The notes: generated by a model not told the origin, from the letters alone. Shown: positions 17,674-26,845, numbered from the stretch's first letter. The stretch: DNA of 52,025 nt from Acidobacteriota bacterium (GCA_020200135.1 JAIVJI010000101.1:1-52025), one strand, 5' to 3'. Program-made: numbers and translations.

Positions 17674-20238
17674 ATGGACTCGGCTTCTCGACGCACGGAC
17701 TTTAGCGCGTACCCGCTCGCGGCGCTCGCCGCCGCCTACGCCTCGGGCGTGCTGCTCGCGCGAGTCGCCGGCGCGCCGCCGGCTCCGTGCGTCACCGTCG
17801 CCGCGCTCGCAACGCTCGCGGCTCTCCTCGCCGCGTGGAAGAGGAGGGAAGGCGCCGCCACGCTCCTCCTCTTGCTGTCCTTCGTCTGCGCGGGGGCGGC
17901 GCTGTCGTCGCTTGAGGCGCGTGCCGCGCGCGCGGAGACGCGTCTGCGCGGCTTCTACGAGCGCGGCCGTATCGCGCCGGGCGACCCCGTAGAGCTGACC
18001 GGCGTCATCGAGCGCGCGCCCGAGTCAGCGCCCGGCGGTCTGCTGCTCGCGCTGCGCGTCGAGGCCGTGCGGCACAAGTCGGTCGAGAGTCCTTGCGCGG
18101 GGCGCGTCGAGCTGTTCGCTCCCGTGCGTGACGCGGGCGCGGCCGAGGCGTACGAGTCGCTTGAGCTGAGGCGCGGCGCGCGCGTCCGGCTGGCGGCGGC
18201 GCTCACGCGCGAGCGGGGCTTCCGCAACCCGGGCGTCGAGACGCTGGGCGACTTTCTTGAGGTGCGCGAGACGGACGCGAGCGGGGCGCTCAAGAGCGCG
18301 CTGCTCGTCGAGCGTCTGGACGACGAGCCGGTCTTCCTCCCGCTCGCGCTGCTCGACGCGTGGCGCGCGCGGCTCGTGCGCCTGTCGGACGCGACCTTCT
18401 CGACGGACGCCTCCGGCGTCTTCAAGGCCGCCGTCCTCGGCAACCGCCACGGCCTCTCGCGCGGCGCGGCCGAGCGCTTCCGCGAGGCGGGCACCTTCCA
18501 CGTCCTCGTCATCAGCGGACTCCACATCGCCTTCGTCGGCGGGCTGGCGTGGGCCGTCGCGGGTCGCTTCACGCGCAAACCCGTCCTGCGCTGGGGCGTG
18601 TCGGTGGCGTTCGTGTGGGCCTACTCTCTGGGAGTCGGCGCGGAGGCGTCGGTCGTGCGCGCGGCGCTGACCTTTAGCCTGGCCGCGCTCGCGCCCGCGC
18701 TCGGACGCCGCTCGTCCCCGCTCAACGCGACGGGGGGCGCCGCGCTCGCGCTGCTCGTCTGGCGACCCGCGAGCCTCTTCGACCCGTCGTTCCAACTGAC
18801 GTTCCTCTCGGTGCTCGCCATCGTCGCCGGCGCGGTGCCGCTGCTCGCGAGCCTGAAGGCGGTCGGCGAGTGGCGTCCGGCGCGCGCGACGCCGTACCCG
18901 CCCGCCGCTCCCCCCTGGTTCCGCGCGCTCGCGGAGTCGCTCTACTGGCGCGAGCGCGTGTGGCGCGCCGAGTTGTCGCGGGCCGCGCACAGCTACCGCC
19001 TCTTCAAAACGCCGTGGGCGGCGCGGCTCGAACGCTGGCGCGTGCAGGCGGCGCTCCGCTACGCCCTCGCTGCGGCGCTGGTCTCGGCGGTCGTGCAGTT
19101 GGCGCTCCTGCCGCCGCTGGCCGTCTACTTCCACAGGCTCACGCCCGCCTCCCTGCCGCTCAACCTCTTCGTCGGCGCGCTCATGGTCCTGCACGCCTTC
19201 GCCGCGCTCGCCGCGCTCGCCGCCACACAGTTGAGTCAGCAACTCGCCGCGCCGCTCGTCGGTCTGACCGAAGTGACGACTTCACTCCTCGTCCACAGCG
19301 TTGACCCCTTCACGCGAGCGGGAGTCGCCAGCGTCCGGCTTCCCGAATACACCGGCGCCGCGTCATCCGTCTACTTCCTTCACTACGCGCCGCTCGCGGT
19401 GTTGGCGGCCGCGCTCCTGCGCGACGTGGGGCAGGGCGACTCCGCCCTCGTCACGATGCCCGACGGCTCGACGCTGCTCGTTGACGGCGGCGGACGCCCC
19501 GACTTCCGCGCCCCGCGCGACGCCGAAGACGAAGCCGAGTCGTTCGAGCCGGACACGCGCGGCGTCGGCGACCGTGTGGTCTCGGAGCACCTCTGGTGGC
19601 GCGGCCTCGCGCGCGTCGACTACGTGCTGGCGACGCACGCCGACGCCGACCACGTCGCCGGGCTCGGCGACGTCTTGAAAAACTTTCGCGTCGCGGCCGC
19701 GCTCGCCGGGCGCGCGCCCCCCGGCGACGAGGAGTTCGCGCGCTTCGCACGGACGGCGCGCGACGCGGGAGTGCCCCTGCGACTCATCGGGCGCGGCGAC
19801 CGCCTCCGCTTCGGCGCGGTCACAATCGAAGTCCTCTGGCCGCCGCGCGCCGCCGCGCCGGCCTCGACTTCAAACAACGACGACTCCGTCGTGCTCCGCA
19901 TCGGCTACGGCCGGCGCGCCTTCCTGCTCACCGGCGACGTGGAGGCGCGGGCCGAGCGCGCGCTCGTCGCCGCGGGCGACCCCCTCGCCTGCGACGCGCT
20001 CAAGGTCGCGCACCACGGCTCGCGCACCTCCTCGACCCAGGGCTTCGTGGGCGCCGCGCGCCCCGCGCTCGCCGTCATCTCGGTCGGCCGCGACTCGCCC
20101 TACGGCCACCCGCACGCGGAAGTCCTCCGGCGCTGGCGCGACGCGGGCGCGCAAGTCCTGACGACGGGCGAGCGCGGCATGATAACCGTCAGCACAGACG
20201 GCGACGACCTGCGCGTGGAGACCTTCGTGAGGCCCTAG
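17674..20238 (+). CDS. comEC: ComEC/Rec2-type DNA uptake channel
   Basis: An 854-residue inner-membrane protein thought to carry single-stranded DNA into the cytoplasm during natural transformation. The N-terminus has membrane helices and a DUF4131-like part. The middle is the competence domain (AGTFHVLVISGLHIAFVGG onward) with many helices. The C-terminal metallo-beta-lactamase-like domain has DVGQGDSALV, LLVDGGG, THADADHVAGLGD, LLTGDVE and KVAHHGSRTSS. The metal-binding motifs look complete, so a nuclease role of that domain is plausible. I chose ATG 17674 instead of GTG 17632, because the latter lies inside the palindrome. A ComEA-like protein lies 1.4 kb away on the other strand, across a glycerate kinase gene. 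It converges with that gene, 17 bp apart. Confidence 0.92.
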   Translation: MDSASRRTDFSAYPLAALAAAYASGVLLARVAGAPPAPCVTVAALATLAALLAAWKRREGAATLLLLLSFVCAGAALSSLEARAARAETRLRGFYERGRIAPGDPVELTGVIERAPESAPGGLLLALRVEAVRHKSVESPCAGRVELFAPVRDAGAAEAYESLELRRGARVRLAAALTRERGFRNPGVETLGDFLEVRETDASGALKSALLVERLDDEPVFLPLALLDAWRARLVRLSDATFSTDASGVFKAAVLGNRHGLSRGAAERFREAGTFHVLVISGLHIAFVGGLAWAVAGRFTRKPVLRWGVSVAFVWAYSLGVGAEASVVRAALTFSLAALAPALGRRSSPLNATGGAALALLVWRPASLFDPSFQLTFLSVLAIVAGAVPLLASLKAVGEWRPARATPYPPAAPPWFRALAESLYWRERVWRAELSRAAHSYRLFKTPWAARLERWRVQAALRYALAAALVSAVVQLALLPPLAVYFHRLTPASLPLNLFVGALMVLHAFAALAALAATQLSQQLAAPLVGLTEVTTSLLVHSVDPFTRAGVASVRLPEYTGAASSVYFLHYAPLAVLAAALLRDVGQGDSALVTMPDGSTLLVDGGGRPDFRAPRDAEDEAESFEPDTRGVGDRVVSEHLWWRGLARVDYVLATHADADHVAGLGDVLKNFRVAAALAGRAPPGDEEFARFARTARDAGVPLRLIGRGDRLRFGAVTIEVLWPPRAAAPASTSNNDDSVVLRIGYGRRAFLLTGDVEARAERALVAAGDPLACDALKVAHHGSRTSSTQGFVGAARPALAVISVGRDSPYGHPHAEVLRRWRDAGAQVLTTGERGMITVSTDGDDLRVETFVRP

Positions 20239-20255
20239 TGGGTGGAGCTTCCGGC

Positions 20256-21617
20256 TCAGCCGGCGAGGAGGATGCGCACGTCGCGGACGTTCGTCCCCGT
20301 CGGCCCCGTGACGACGGCGTCGCCGAGGCGGGAGAAGAAGGTGTAGGCGTCGCTCTCGTCAAGAAACTCTCGGGCGTCGAGGCCGAGCGCGCGTGCGCGC
20401 GAGAGCGTCGTCGCGTCGGCGAGCGCGCCGGCGGCGGGGTTGTTGCCGTCGATGCCGTCGGTGCCTGCGCACAGCGCGACCGCGTTCGCGCGCGCGCCTC
20501 CGGCGGTCTTGATTCCGTTCCCGAGCCTCCCGAACTCGAAGGCGACGCGCAGCGCCGTCTCCGCGCTCCGCCCGCCCGCGCCGCCCCCGCGCACGGGGCA
20601 CGAGAACTCGCCGCCCGAGACGAGGCACACCCCGCGCGCTCCCGCCGCGCGCTCACGCGCGTACAGCGCCGAGAGACGAGAGACGAGCGCCGCCGCGCCT
20701 TCGCCGACGTTCTGCTCGACGAGGTCGCGCGCGTACTCGACGGCGAAGCCGCGCGCCCGCGCCGCCTCGGCGGCGGCCTCGCACGCGCGCTCGTTGTCGA
20801 GGAGAACCTCGAAAGACCTTCGCGCGCCGCTCGGGGCACGGGTCGCGGTTCGCGCGCCGGACTCTTCGAGCGCGCGCGAGACCGACGCGGGCAGGCTCGC
20901 GGCGAAGTCGTAACGCCCGACGATTTCTTTGAGGGAGGGGGAGTCTTCCGGCGGCTCAAGCGTCGGGCCGGAGGCGACGTCGTAGGCGCGGCCGACTTCA
21001 ACGTCCGAGACGACAAGCGTGGCCTGCGACGCGCGCGGCGCCCGCGCGGCCAGCCCGCCGCCCTTCACGGCCGAGAGAGCGCGCCGCACGGCGTTCACCT
21101 CGGATATCGGCGCGCCGCACGTGACGAGGACGCGGTTGGCCTCGCGCAGGTCTTCGAGCGTGAGGCGCGGGTCGCGCGGGAGTTCGAGCATGGCGGAGCC
21201 GCCGCCCGAGACGAGGAAGACGACGACCGTCGCCGGATCGTCCGCCGCCTCCAGCAAACTGAACGCGGCGCGCGCCGCCTCGAAGCTCGCCTCGTTCGGC
21301 AGCGGGTGCCCGCCCTCGAAGACGCGCCAGCGGCCGTGGAGCGCGTGGCGTGTCGCCGGCGCGGAGAGCACGCCGCCCGCGAGTGCTTCGCCGAGCCGCT
21401 CGTCGAGCGCCGACGCCATCGCCGGCGCCGCCTTCCCCAGCGCCACGGAGAAGACCTTCAACTCACGTCCGTCCGACCCGAACCACTCGCCGCCGACGCG
21501 CAAGACGCCGCCGCCGAACTCGACCGCGCCGAGCACCGCTCGGCGCGCGTCCGCCGCGCCGAGCACTTCGTCGAAGACCTCGCGCGCCGCGCACCGAAGC
21601 TCTTGAAGGTCAGGCAA
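20256..21617 (-). CDS. Glycerate 2-kinase (GckA/TtuD family, DUF4147)
   Basis: A 453-residue MOFRL/DUF4147-type enzyme, of normal length, that phosphorylates D-glycerate to 2-phosphoglycerate. Older annotations call it hydroxypyruvate reductase. Motifs: VFSVALGKAAPAMA near the N-terminus, HPLPNEAS, FLVSGGGSAMLE (nucleotide-binding glycine loop), NAVRRALSAVKGGGLA, SDVEVG, SGPT, and the MOFRL domain with CLVSGGEFSCPVRG, AGTDGIDGNNPAAGA and the final GPTGTNVRD. It may share a transcript with the upstream ComEA-like gene (30-base gap), which reads in the same direction. The pairing has no obvious functional logic. Confidence 0.9.
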   Translation of the reverse strand: MPDLQELRCAAREVFDEVLGAADARRAVLGAVEFGGGVLRVGGEWFGSDGRELKVFSVALGKAAPAMASALDERLGEALAGGVLSAPATRHALHGRWRVFEGGHPLPNEASFEAARAAFSLLEAADDPATVVVFLVSGGGSAMLELPRDPRLTLEDLREANRVLVTCGAPISEVNAVRRALSAVKGGGLAARAPRASQATLVVSDVEVGRAYDVASGPTLEPPEDSPSLKEIVGRYDFAASLPASVSRALEESGARTATRAPSGARRSFEVLLDNERACEAAAEAARARGFAVEYARDLVEQNVGEGAAALVSRLSALYARERAAGARGVCLVSGGEFSCPVRGGGAGGRSAETALRVAFEFGRLGNGIKTAGGARANAVALCAGTDGIDGNNPAAGALADATTLSRARALGLDAREFLDESDAYTFFSRLGDAVVTGPTGTNVRDVRILLAG

Positions 21618-21647
21618 AACGTCTCACCAGATTCGACCCGGCGATTC

Positions 21648-21995
21648 TCACTCCGGCGTGACGTGCGGGCGGAGCTGCCGGAAGCGTCGCTCGCTGATGC
21701 CGCGCACCAGCAGGAGGTGCTCCACGCGGCGGAAGCTGCCGTAGCGCTCGCGGTGCTCGACGATGCGCGCGGCGAGCGCCGGCCCGATGCCGGGCAGCCG
21801 CTCAAGCTCCTGGCGCGTGGCTTTGTTGATGTTGATCGGTGATGCCGAAGTTTCGGCGGGGCGTGTCGTCTGTGGAGCGGGGACGTGGAGGGAGGCGGCG
21901 CGGCGGGGCAATTTGACGCAGGCCACGCCGCCGGCGGCCGCGACGCAGCACAGGATGATACACCGGTAAGACTTCTTGTAGAGGCTTAGGGTCAT
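21648..21995 (-). CDS. ComEA-like helix-hairpin-helix protein, probable lipoprotein
   Basis: About 115 residues. A hydrophobic N-terminus (CIILCCVAAAGGVAC) ends in a cysteine that could be a lipobox, so the protein is likely anchored outside the inner membrane. After a Pro/Thr/Ala linker come two helix-hairpin-helix motifs typical of ComEA: ININKATRQELERLPGIGPA and GSFRRVEHLLLVRGISERRF. This family binds double-stranded DNA without sequence preference and hands it to ComEC. I use the ATG at 21995; a GTG at 22010 is also possible, and neither has a convincing ribosome-binding site. Upstream is an AT-rich stretch with DnaA-box-like sequences. Confidence 0.82.
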   Translation of the reverse strand: MTLSLYKKSYRCIILCCVAAAGGVACVKLPRRAASLHVPAPQTTRPAETSASPININKATRQELERLPGIGPALAARIVEHRERYGSFRRVEHLLLVRGISERRFRQLRPHVTPE

Positions 21996-22059
21996 GTGTG
22001 AAAGCCACACTTTGCAAAGCCCTTGTGAAGGCTGCCGCTTTTTTGTGCAAAATGCTAGA

Positions 22060-22134
22060 AGTCTAAATTTTTCAGGAACTTGTAACTTAAAAATGCGGGT
22101 TATTCACAGGGTTTTCCACAGAAACTGTGGAAAA
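22060..22134. other. DnaA-box-like cluster beside an AT-rich stretch
   Basis: TTATTCACA (22100-22108) fits the DnaA consensus TTATNCACA. TTTTCCACA (22112-22120) and its inverted copy TGTGGAAAA (22126-22134) each differ from it at one base. The last two form a perfect 10-bp palindrome with an AAA centre. Bases 22060-22095 are strongly AT-rich, like a DNA unwinding element. The gap between the ComEA-like gene and ftsK is 251 bp and holds no gene. No dnaA, dnaN, rpmH or gidA is in view. Confidence 0.5.
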
Positions 22135-22205
22135 GTTGTCGAAAGCTTGTCTTAAAAAGTAAGCCGGCGAGGTCGGAGTAAAAGTTAACAAAAACCGACG
22201 AGTCA

Positions 22206-22239
22206 GGCCGGGCGGCGCCACTCGCGGAGCCGCCCGGCC
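22206..22239 (-). terminator. Hairpin after ftsK
   Basis: A perfect 11-bp stem (22206-22216 with 22229-22239) and a 12-base loop lie 8 bases after the ftsK stop. On the minus strand a T-rich run (CGGTTTTTGTT) follows about 11 bases later, so intrinsic termination is plausible. Confidence 0.6.
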
Positions 22240-22246
22240 CTCCGGT

Positions 22247-24973
22247 TTAGAAGTCTTCAGGTTCCGCGCTGTTATCCTGAAGGTCGTCCCAGTGGTTGAC
22301 CGTCTCGAAAGCGCGCGAGAGGACGGGCCGCGGCCGCGCGCCGTCGGCCTGGCCGATAAAGCCCTCGCGCTCCATCCCGTCGAGGATGGCCGCGGCGCGT
22401 CCGTAGCCGATGCGCAGGCGCCGCTGGAGCACGGAGGTCGAGGCGCGCTTCATCTCGCAGCAGATGCGCAGCGCCTGGTCGAACAGCTCGTCGCGCTCGC
22501 CCGAGCCCCCCTCGCTGCCGCCGGACTCCTCCTCGGACTGCGTGATGGTCTCGTCGTAGACGGGGGCGCCGCCCTGCGCTTTGATGTGCGCGACGACACG
22601 AGCGACCTCGTTCTCGTCGAGGTACGCGCCGTGGACGCGCAGCAGGCGCGAGGTGCCCGGCGGGAGGAAGAGCATGTCGCCCCGGCCGAGGAGCTGTTCG
22701 GCGCCGTTGGCGTCGATGATGGTGCGCGAGTCGACCTTCTGCGAGACGCGGAAGGCGATGCGCGAGGGGAAGTTGGCCTTAATCAACCCGGTGATGACGT
22801 CCACGCTCGGGCGCTGCGTGGCGAGGACGAGGTGGATGCCGACGGCGCGCGCCATCTGCGCGAGGCGCGTGATGGCCTCTTCCACGTCCGAGCCGCAGGT
22901 CATCATCAGGTCGGCCAGCTCGTCGATGATGATGACGATGTAGGGGAGCGTCTTCCAGGGCTGCCCCTCCTCGTCGAAGTCGAGGACGTTGTTGCGCCGG
23001 TCGACCTCGGCGTTGTAGCCGTCGATGTTGCGCACGCCCCACTGCGCGAGCTGCTTGTAGCGCTGCTCCATCTGCGAGACGGCCCACTTCAAAGCGTTCG
23101 CCGCCTTCTTCGGCTCGGTGATGATGGGCGTCGCGAGGTGCGGGATGTCCGCGTAGAGCCCCAGCTCAAGGCGCTTGGGGTCGATCATGATGAACTTCAC
23201 CTCGTCGGGTCTCGCCTTGTAAAGAATCGAGACGACGAGCGAGTTCAGGCAGACGGACTTGCCCGTGCCGGTGGCGCCGGCGATGAGCAGGTGCGGCATG
23301 CGCGTGAGGTCGGCCGTGTAGTTGATGCCGTCGATGGTCTTGCCCAGCGCGAGCGTGAGCTTCGACTCGGACTCGCGGAACTGGCGCGACTCGAGGACCT
23401 CGCGCATGAAGATGGTCTCGCGCTCGGGGTTCGGCACCTCGATGCCGACGTGCGGCTTGCCGGGCAGGCGGTCGATGCGGATGGACTCGGCTTCGAGCGC
23501 GATGCAGAGGTCGTCCACGAGCCCCGTGACGCGCGAGTACTTGACGCCGGGGTCGGGCTTGAACTCGTAGGTGGTGACGACGGGGCCGGGGCAGATGTGC
23601 TTGATCTGACCCGTCACGTTGAACTCCTTGCACTTCTCGGCGACGCGCTTCGCTATCTCCAGAAGCTCGTCGTCGGCCTGCTCGCGGCGCGGCGGCGCAG
23701 GGTTGAGGTACTCCATCGAGGGGAAGCCGTAGTCGAGCAGCGGCGCGGCGGCCGCCTTCGTGCGGCGCGGGGCGGCCGGCTCCGCCACGTCGGCGGTCGG
23801 CGGCGTGTTGCGCTCGAAGGGGAGGTCTTCGTCCTCCTTCGGCTCGGTGCGGGCGACCGCCGCCGTGGACAGCATCTCCGAGACGTCGGGCACGACGCTG
23901 CGCGCGGGTCTGCGCGGGGCGGGCGCGTCCGCCTCTTCGGCGGCGGCGGAGACGCGGCGGGAGATGGGCGCGCTGGCCTCGTCGCCCCCGGCCCCGCGGG
24001 GCGTCGGGGTGGCGGGCGGCGCCCCGGCGTCGGCGGGCTGGATGATGATGGAGGCGAGGTCGGCCTCGGCCTGCGCGAGCTGCGCGCGAAGCTCGTCCTC
24101 GCGCGAGCGCTTCTCCTGTGCGGGCGCGGCCGTCGCGTTGCGCTTGATGGCGGCGGCCGGACCCGTCTCGGACTTCGCGCCGCGCCGGGCGGCGCTGCCG
24201 GTCGTCGCGCCCAAGTCGGCGGCGGCGGCCGAGTCGGCCAGCGCGTCCGCGGCTGCCTGCGCGGCGGCGGCCTGCTCTTCGGCCTCGCGCGCGGCGCGGG
24301 CTTCTCTGCGCGCGTCAGCGCGTGCGAGCGCCTGGGCACGGCGCGCCGCGCGCCATGCCTGGAAGCGCTCGAAGTTCTTGCGGAACGCGCCCGAGGGGTT
24401 CGCGAGCGCGGCCGCCGTGCGCTCGTAGGCGGAGACGAAGGAGAAGTTGGTGGCCAGCAGCAGACCGACCGCCGCGGCGGCCGCGAGCATCACGGTCGCG
24501 CCCACGGTGTTGAGCACGCCCTTCAGGCTCTCGGCGACGAGCACGCCGACGAAGCCGCCCGCGTTGAAGCTGCGGTCGAACACGGGCTCGGCGACGTAGA
24601 GCGCGAGCAGCGAAGAGGCCGCGAGCGTGAGCGCCGTGAGCCCGATGACGCGGCTGAGCGGCGCGTGAATCCGCCGCGTGCGAAAACGCCGCCACGCGGC
24701 GGCGACTAAAAGCATGGGGAGGAGCGCGGCGGCCAGCCCGAACGTCTGGAAGAGCGCGGCGGCGACGTTGGCCCCGGCGCGACCCGTCCAGTTGCGCGCC
24801 CCGGCGGAGCCGGCCGCGACCCAGGAGGGGTCGTTCGGGTTGTACGAGACGAGGCAGAATGTCAGGAGTGCGCTCAGCGCGAACAGCGCGATGGCGATGA
24901 TCTCGTTGCGCCGCGTGTTGCGCGGCTGCGCGCCGCCCGCCTTCAAACGCGCTTCAATCTGTGCAGTTGCCAT
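22247..24973 (-). CDS. ftsK: DNA translocase FtsK/SpoIIIE
   Basis: A 908-residue septal DNA pump that clears and aligns chromosome ends at division. The N-terminus has about four membrane helices (residues 25-190). Then comes a long Ala/Arg/Glu- and Pro-rich linker (about 200-430). The motor has the alpha domain (FNVTGQIKHICPGPVVTTYE), Walker A (IAGATGTGKSVCLN), Walker B (YIVIIIDELADLMM) and ATQRPSVDVITG. The C-terminal gamma winged helix (ALRICCEMKRASTSVLQRRL... YGRAAAILDGME) would read KOPS-like DNA signals. All motor motifs look intact. The ATG at 24973 follows a CGGAG site. It is the last gene of the minus-strand run. Confidence 0.96.
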   Translation of the reverse strand: MATAQIEARLKAGGAQPRNTRRNEIIAIALFALSALLTFCLVSYNPNDPSWVAAGSAGARNWTGRAGANVAAALFQTFGLAAALLPMLLVAAAWRRFRTRRIHAPLSRVIGLTALTLAASSLLALYVAEPVFDRSFNAGGFVGVLVAESLKGVLNTVGATVMLAAAAAVGLLLATNFSFVSAYERTAAALANPSGAFRKNFERFQAWRAARRAQALARADARREARAAREAEEQAAAAQAAADALADSAAAADLGATTGSAARRGAKSETGPAAAIKRNATAAPAQEKRSREDELRAQLAQAEADLASIIIQPADAGAPPATPTPRGAGGDEASAPISRRVSAAAEEADAPAPRRPARSVVPDVSEMLSTAAVARTEPKEDEDLPFERNTPPTADVAEPAAPRRTKAAAAPLLDYGFPSMEYLNPAPPRREQADDELLEIAKRVAEKCKEFNVTGQIKHICPGPVVTTYEFKPDPGVKYSRVTGLVDDLCIALEAESIRIDRLPGKPHVGIEVPNPERETIFMREVLESRQFRESESKLTLALGKTIDGINYTADLTRMPHLLIAGATGTGKSVCLNSLVVSILYKARPDEVKFIMIDPKRLELGLYADIPHLATPIITEPKKAANALKWAVSQMEQRYKQLAQWGVRNIDGYNAEVDRRNNVLDFDEEGQPWKTLPYIVIIIDELADLMMTCGSDVEEAITRLAQMARAVGIHLVLATQRPSVDVITGLIKANFPSRIAFRVSQKVDSRTIIDANGAEQLLGRGDMLFLPPGTSRLLRVHGAYLDENEVARVVAHIKAQGGAPVYDETITQSEEESGGSEGGSGERDELFDQALRICCEMKRASTSVLQRRLRIGYGRAAAILDGMEREGFIGQADGARPRPVLSRAFETVNHWDDLQDNSAEPEDF

Positions 24974-25012
24974 AGTCGCTCCGAAGTGCTTTCGCCAACC
25001 ACGCCCCGGCGC

Positions 25013-25288
25013 TCACAGCCGGCGCGAAACTCTCGAACTATGAAGTGCCATCCCGAACACGGAGAGCAGTATCACCGTGACCATCACGGCCGCCGCGGCG
25101 TCCGGGCCGAGGCTTTGCCCGAAGGCGAAGACCGCGAGCGAGCTGATGACGACGAAGGCGCCCGCCAGAATCAGGTCCAGACCCGTCACGCGGTTGACCG
25201 CGTACCAGACGCGCTCGTCGGAGAGCGTCCTGCTCGTCCGGCAGCCGTACCAGGAGTTGGGCGGCACCCTCCCCAGCAGGGACCGTCC
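25013..25288 (-). pseudogene. SdpI-like membrane protein fragment
   Basis: In a different frame from the gene above, codons read SLLGRVPPNSWYGCRTSRTL then SDERVWYAVNRVTG. This is the signature start of SdpI/YhfL-family proteins, and two membrane helices and a stop follow. The family's first helix and start codon are missing. It appears joined by deletion to the preceding gene within about 10 bases of 25283. It could be translated only by frameshifting or from an internal start. SdpI proteins confer immunity to the SdpC toxin in Bacillus; acidobacterial members are of unknown role. Confidence 0.6.
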
Positions 25289-25691
25289 AACCCCTCTCGC
25301 GCCCCCTGCCGCTGTAGTATATCCCGTAGGCTTTGCGTTCGAGCGAGTCGCGCCTCCACTCAAGCATCTCGTCGGTGCCGCCCGCCCACTCGATGCTCTC
25401 GTAGGAGAGGTTCTCCCTGTCGGCCGGAAGGTCCGTGTAGCCGTTGCGGGCCACGAATTCTTCGGCCAGCCGCACGGGCTTCTCCTCAGGCGTCTCCTCG
25501 CGCCCGCCGTTAAAGCTTCGGCTAAGGTCGCACCCTGGGGCCCCGACGACTTCAAACTTCGGCGTCGTGTCGACCGCCCGCGTGACGACGACGACGCGGT
25601 GCGCGGGGCGGTCGAACGCGAGCAGCGTCAGGAAGACGCCGACGGCGAAAGTCGCGACCGCGACCGCGAGACGTAAGGCAAGACTTTTCAT
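25038..25691 (-). CDS. Exported/membrane-anchored hypothetical protein with a foreign-frame tail
   Basis: 217 codons from an ATG at 25691. An N-terminal hydrophobic helix (LALRLAVAVATFAVGVFLTLLAF) is followed by a plausible folded segment (KPVRLAEEFVARNGYTDLPA, then SYESIEWAGGTDEMLEWRRD and AYGIYYSGRGRERGWTV). After about residue 137 the reading becomes Arg/Gly-rich nonsense that is the wrong frame of an SdpI-like gene. So the native C-terminus has been lost at a junction near 25280. I do not recognise the protein. The first 137 residues are probably real; whether the fused product is stable is doubtful. Confidence 0.5.
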   Translation of the reverse strand: MKSLALRLAVAVATFAVGVFLTLLAFDRPAHRVVVVTRAVDTTPKFEVVGAPGCDLSRSFNGGREETPEEKPVRLAEEFVARNGYTDLPADRENLSYESIEWAGGTDEMLEWRRDSLERKAYGIYYSGRGRERGWTVPAGEGAAQLLVRLPDEQDALRRARLVRGQPRDGSGPDSGGRLRRHQLARGLRLRAKPRPGRRGGRDGHGDTALRVRDGTS

Positions 25692-25722
25692 ACGTCACCC
25701 CGAAAGTCGAACCGGCCGGCCT

Positions 25723-26845
25723 TCAGCCCGCGCGGCGCGCGAGCAGGTAAGCCTTGATGAAGTCGTCGATGTCGCCGCCGAGCACGGCGTCGACGTCGCC
25801 GCGCTCGACCTTGGTGCGCGCGTCCTTGACCATGCGGTAGGGCGCGAGCACGTAGTTGCGTATCTGCGAGCCGAACGAGATGTCGGCCTTCTCGCCCCCG
25901 ATGGCGGCCGTCTCGGCGCGTCGCCTCTCAAGCTCGAGCTCGTAGAGCCGCGAGCGCAGCACCTGCATCGCCACCGCGCGGTTCTGGTGCTGCGAGCGCT
26001 GGTTCTGGCACGCGACGACGATGCCCGTGGGCAGGTGGGTGATGCGCACGGCCGAGTCGGTCGTGTTGATGTGCTGGCCGCCCGCGCCGGTCGAGCGGTA
26101 GGTATCCACGCGCAGGTCCTTCTCGTTGACCTCGACCTCGATGTTCTCGTCAATCTCGGGCGAGACGAAGAGCGAGGCGAAGGAAGTCTCGCGCGTGCCC
26201 GTGCCGTAGGGCGAGATGCGCACGAGGCGGTGGACTCCGGCCTCGGCCGAGAGCAGCCCGTAGGCGTACTCGCCCTCGACGCGGAGCGTGGCGCCCTTGA
26301 TGCCCGCCTCCTGGCCGGGCTGTATGTCGAGCACTTCGGCCCTGAAGCCGCGCCGCTCGGCCCACTTCAGATACATCTTGAGCAGCATCTCGGCCCAATC
26401 CTGCGCGTCGGTGCCGCCCGCGCCCGACTGGACGGTGCAGATGGCGTTCGACGCGTCGTGCGTCCCCGAGAGCAGCATCTCGGTCTCGGCCCCGGCGACC
26501 TCGGTTTCGAGCCGCGCTATCAGCTCGCGCAGCTCACGCGCGCTCGACTCGTCCTCGGCCGCGAATTCAAAGAGCACCTCGGCGTCCGCGACCGACGACT
26601 CGAAACCCTCCTGCCGCTTGACGACGCGCTCCACGCGGCTGCGCTGCTGGAGCACCTTCTGCGCCTCTTCCTGGTCGTTCCAGAACTCGGGCTCCGACGC
26701 CTGCGCTTCGAGCCTTAAAAGCTCCTCGCGCTTGGTCGCCACATCAAAGAAACCTCCCGAGATGTTCGACGCGCGTGCGCAGGTCGTCGGCGCGCAGGCG
26801 CAGGTCGCGGTCTTCACTGTCACTCAACTGCAAAGCTCTCGACAT
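25723..26845 (-). CDS. prfB: Peptide chain release factor 2, made by +1 programmed frameshift
   Basis: RF2 recognises UGA and UAA and triggers peptide release. Translation starts at ATG 26845, behind a strong GGAGG site. It reads 33 codons (MSRALQLSDSEDRDLRLRAD...LGRFL) to an in-frame TGA at 26744-26746, and must shift +1 to continue DVATKREELL. The total is 373 residues, the normal RF2 size. Core motifs are intact: SGAGGTDAQDWAEML, the anticodon-like tripeptide region RISPYGTGTRETSF (SPY where RF2 usually has SPF), and GGQ in STGAGGQHINTTDSAVR. It lies 22 bases after lnt on the same strand, so the two probably form one transcript. An annotation that starts only in the second frame would lose the N-terminus and the regulation. 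Confidence 0.95.
26743..26758 (-). promoter_or_regulatory. prfB autoregulatory frameshift site
   Basis: On the minus strand the bases read GGG AGG TTT CTT TGA T. This is the RF2 frameshift signal: an internal Shine-Dalgarno (GGGAGG), one spacer codon, the slippery CTT, the stop TGA, then the +1 frame. When RF2 is scarce, the ribosome pauses at UGA and slips forward. E. coli has AGG GGG TAT CTT TGA C at the same place. Confidence 0.95.

Noticed and set aside
22060..22134. Confident chromosomal origin call
   Set aside because: Only three boxes, gene polarity converges here instead of diverging, and the usual neighbours are missing. Kept only as a DnaA-box-like cluster.
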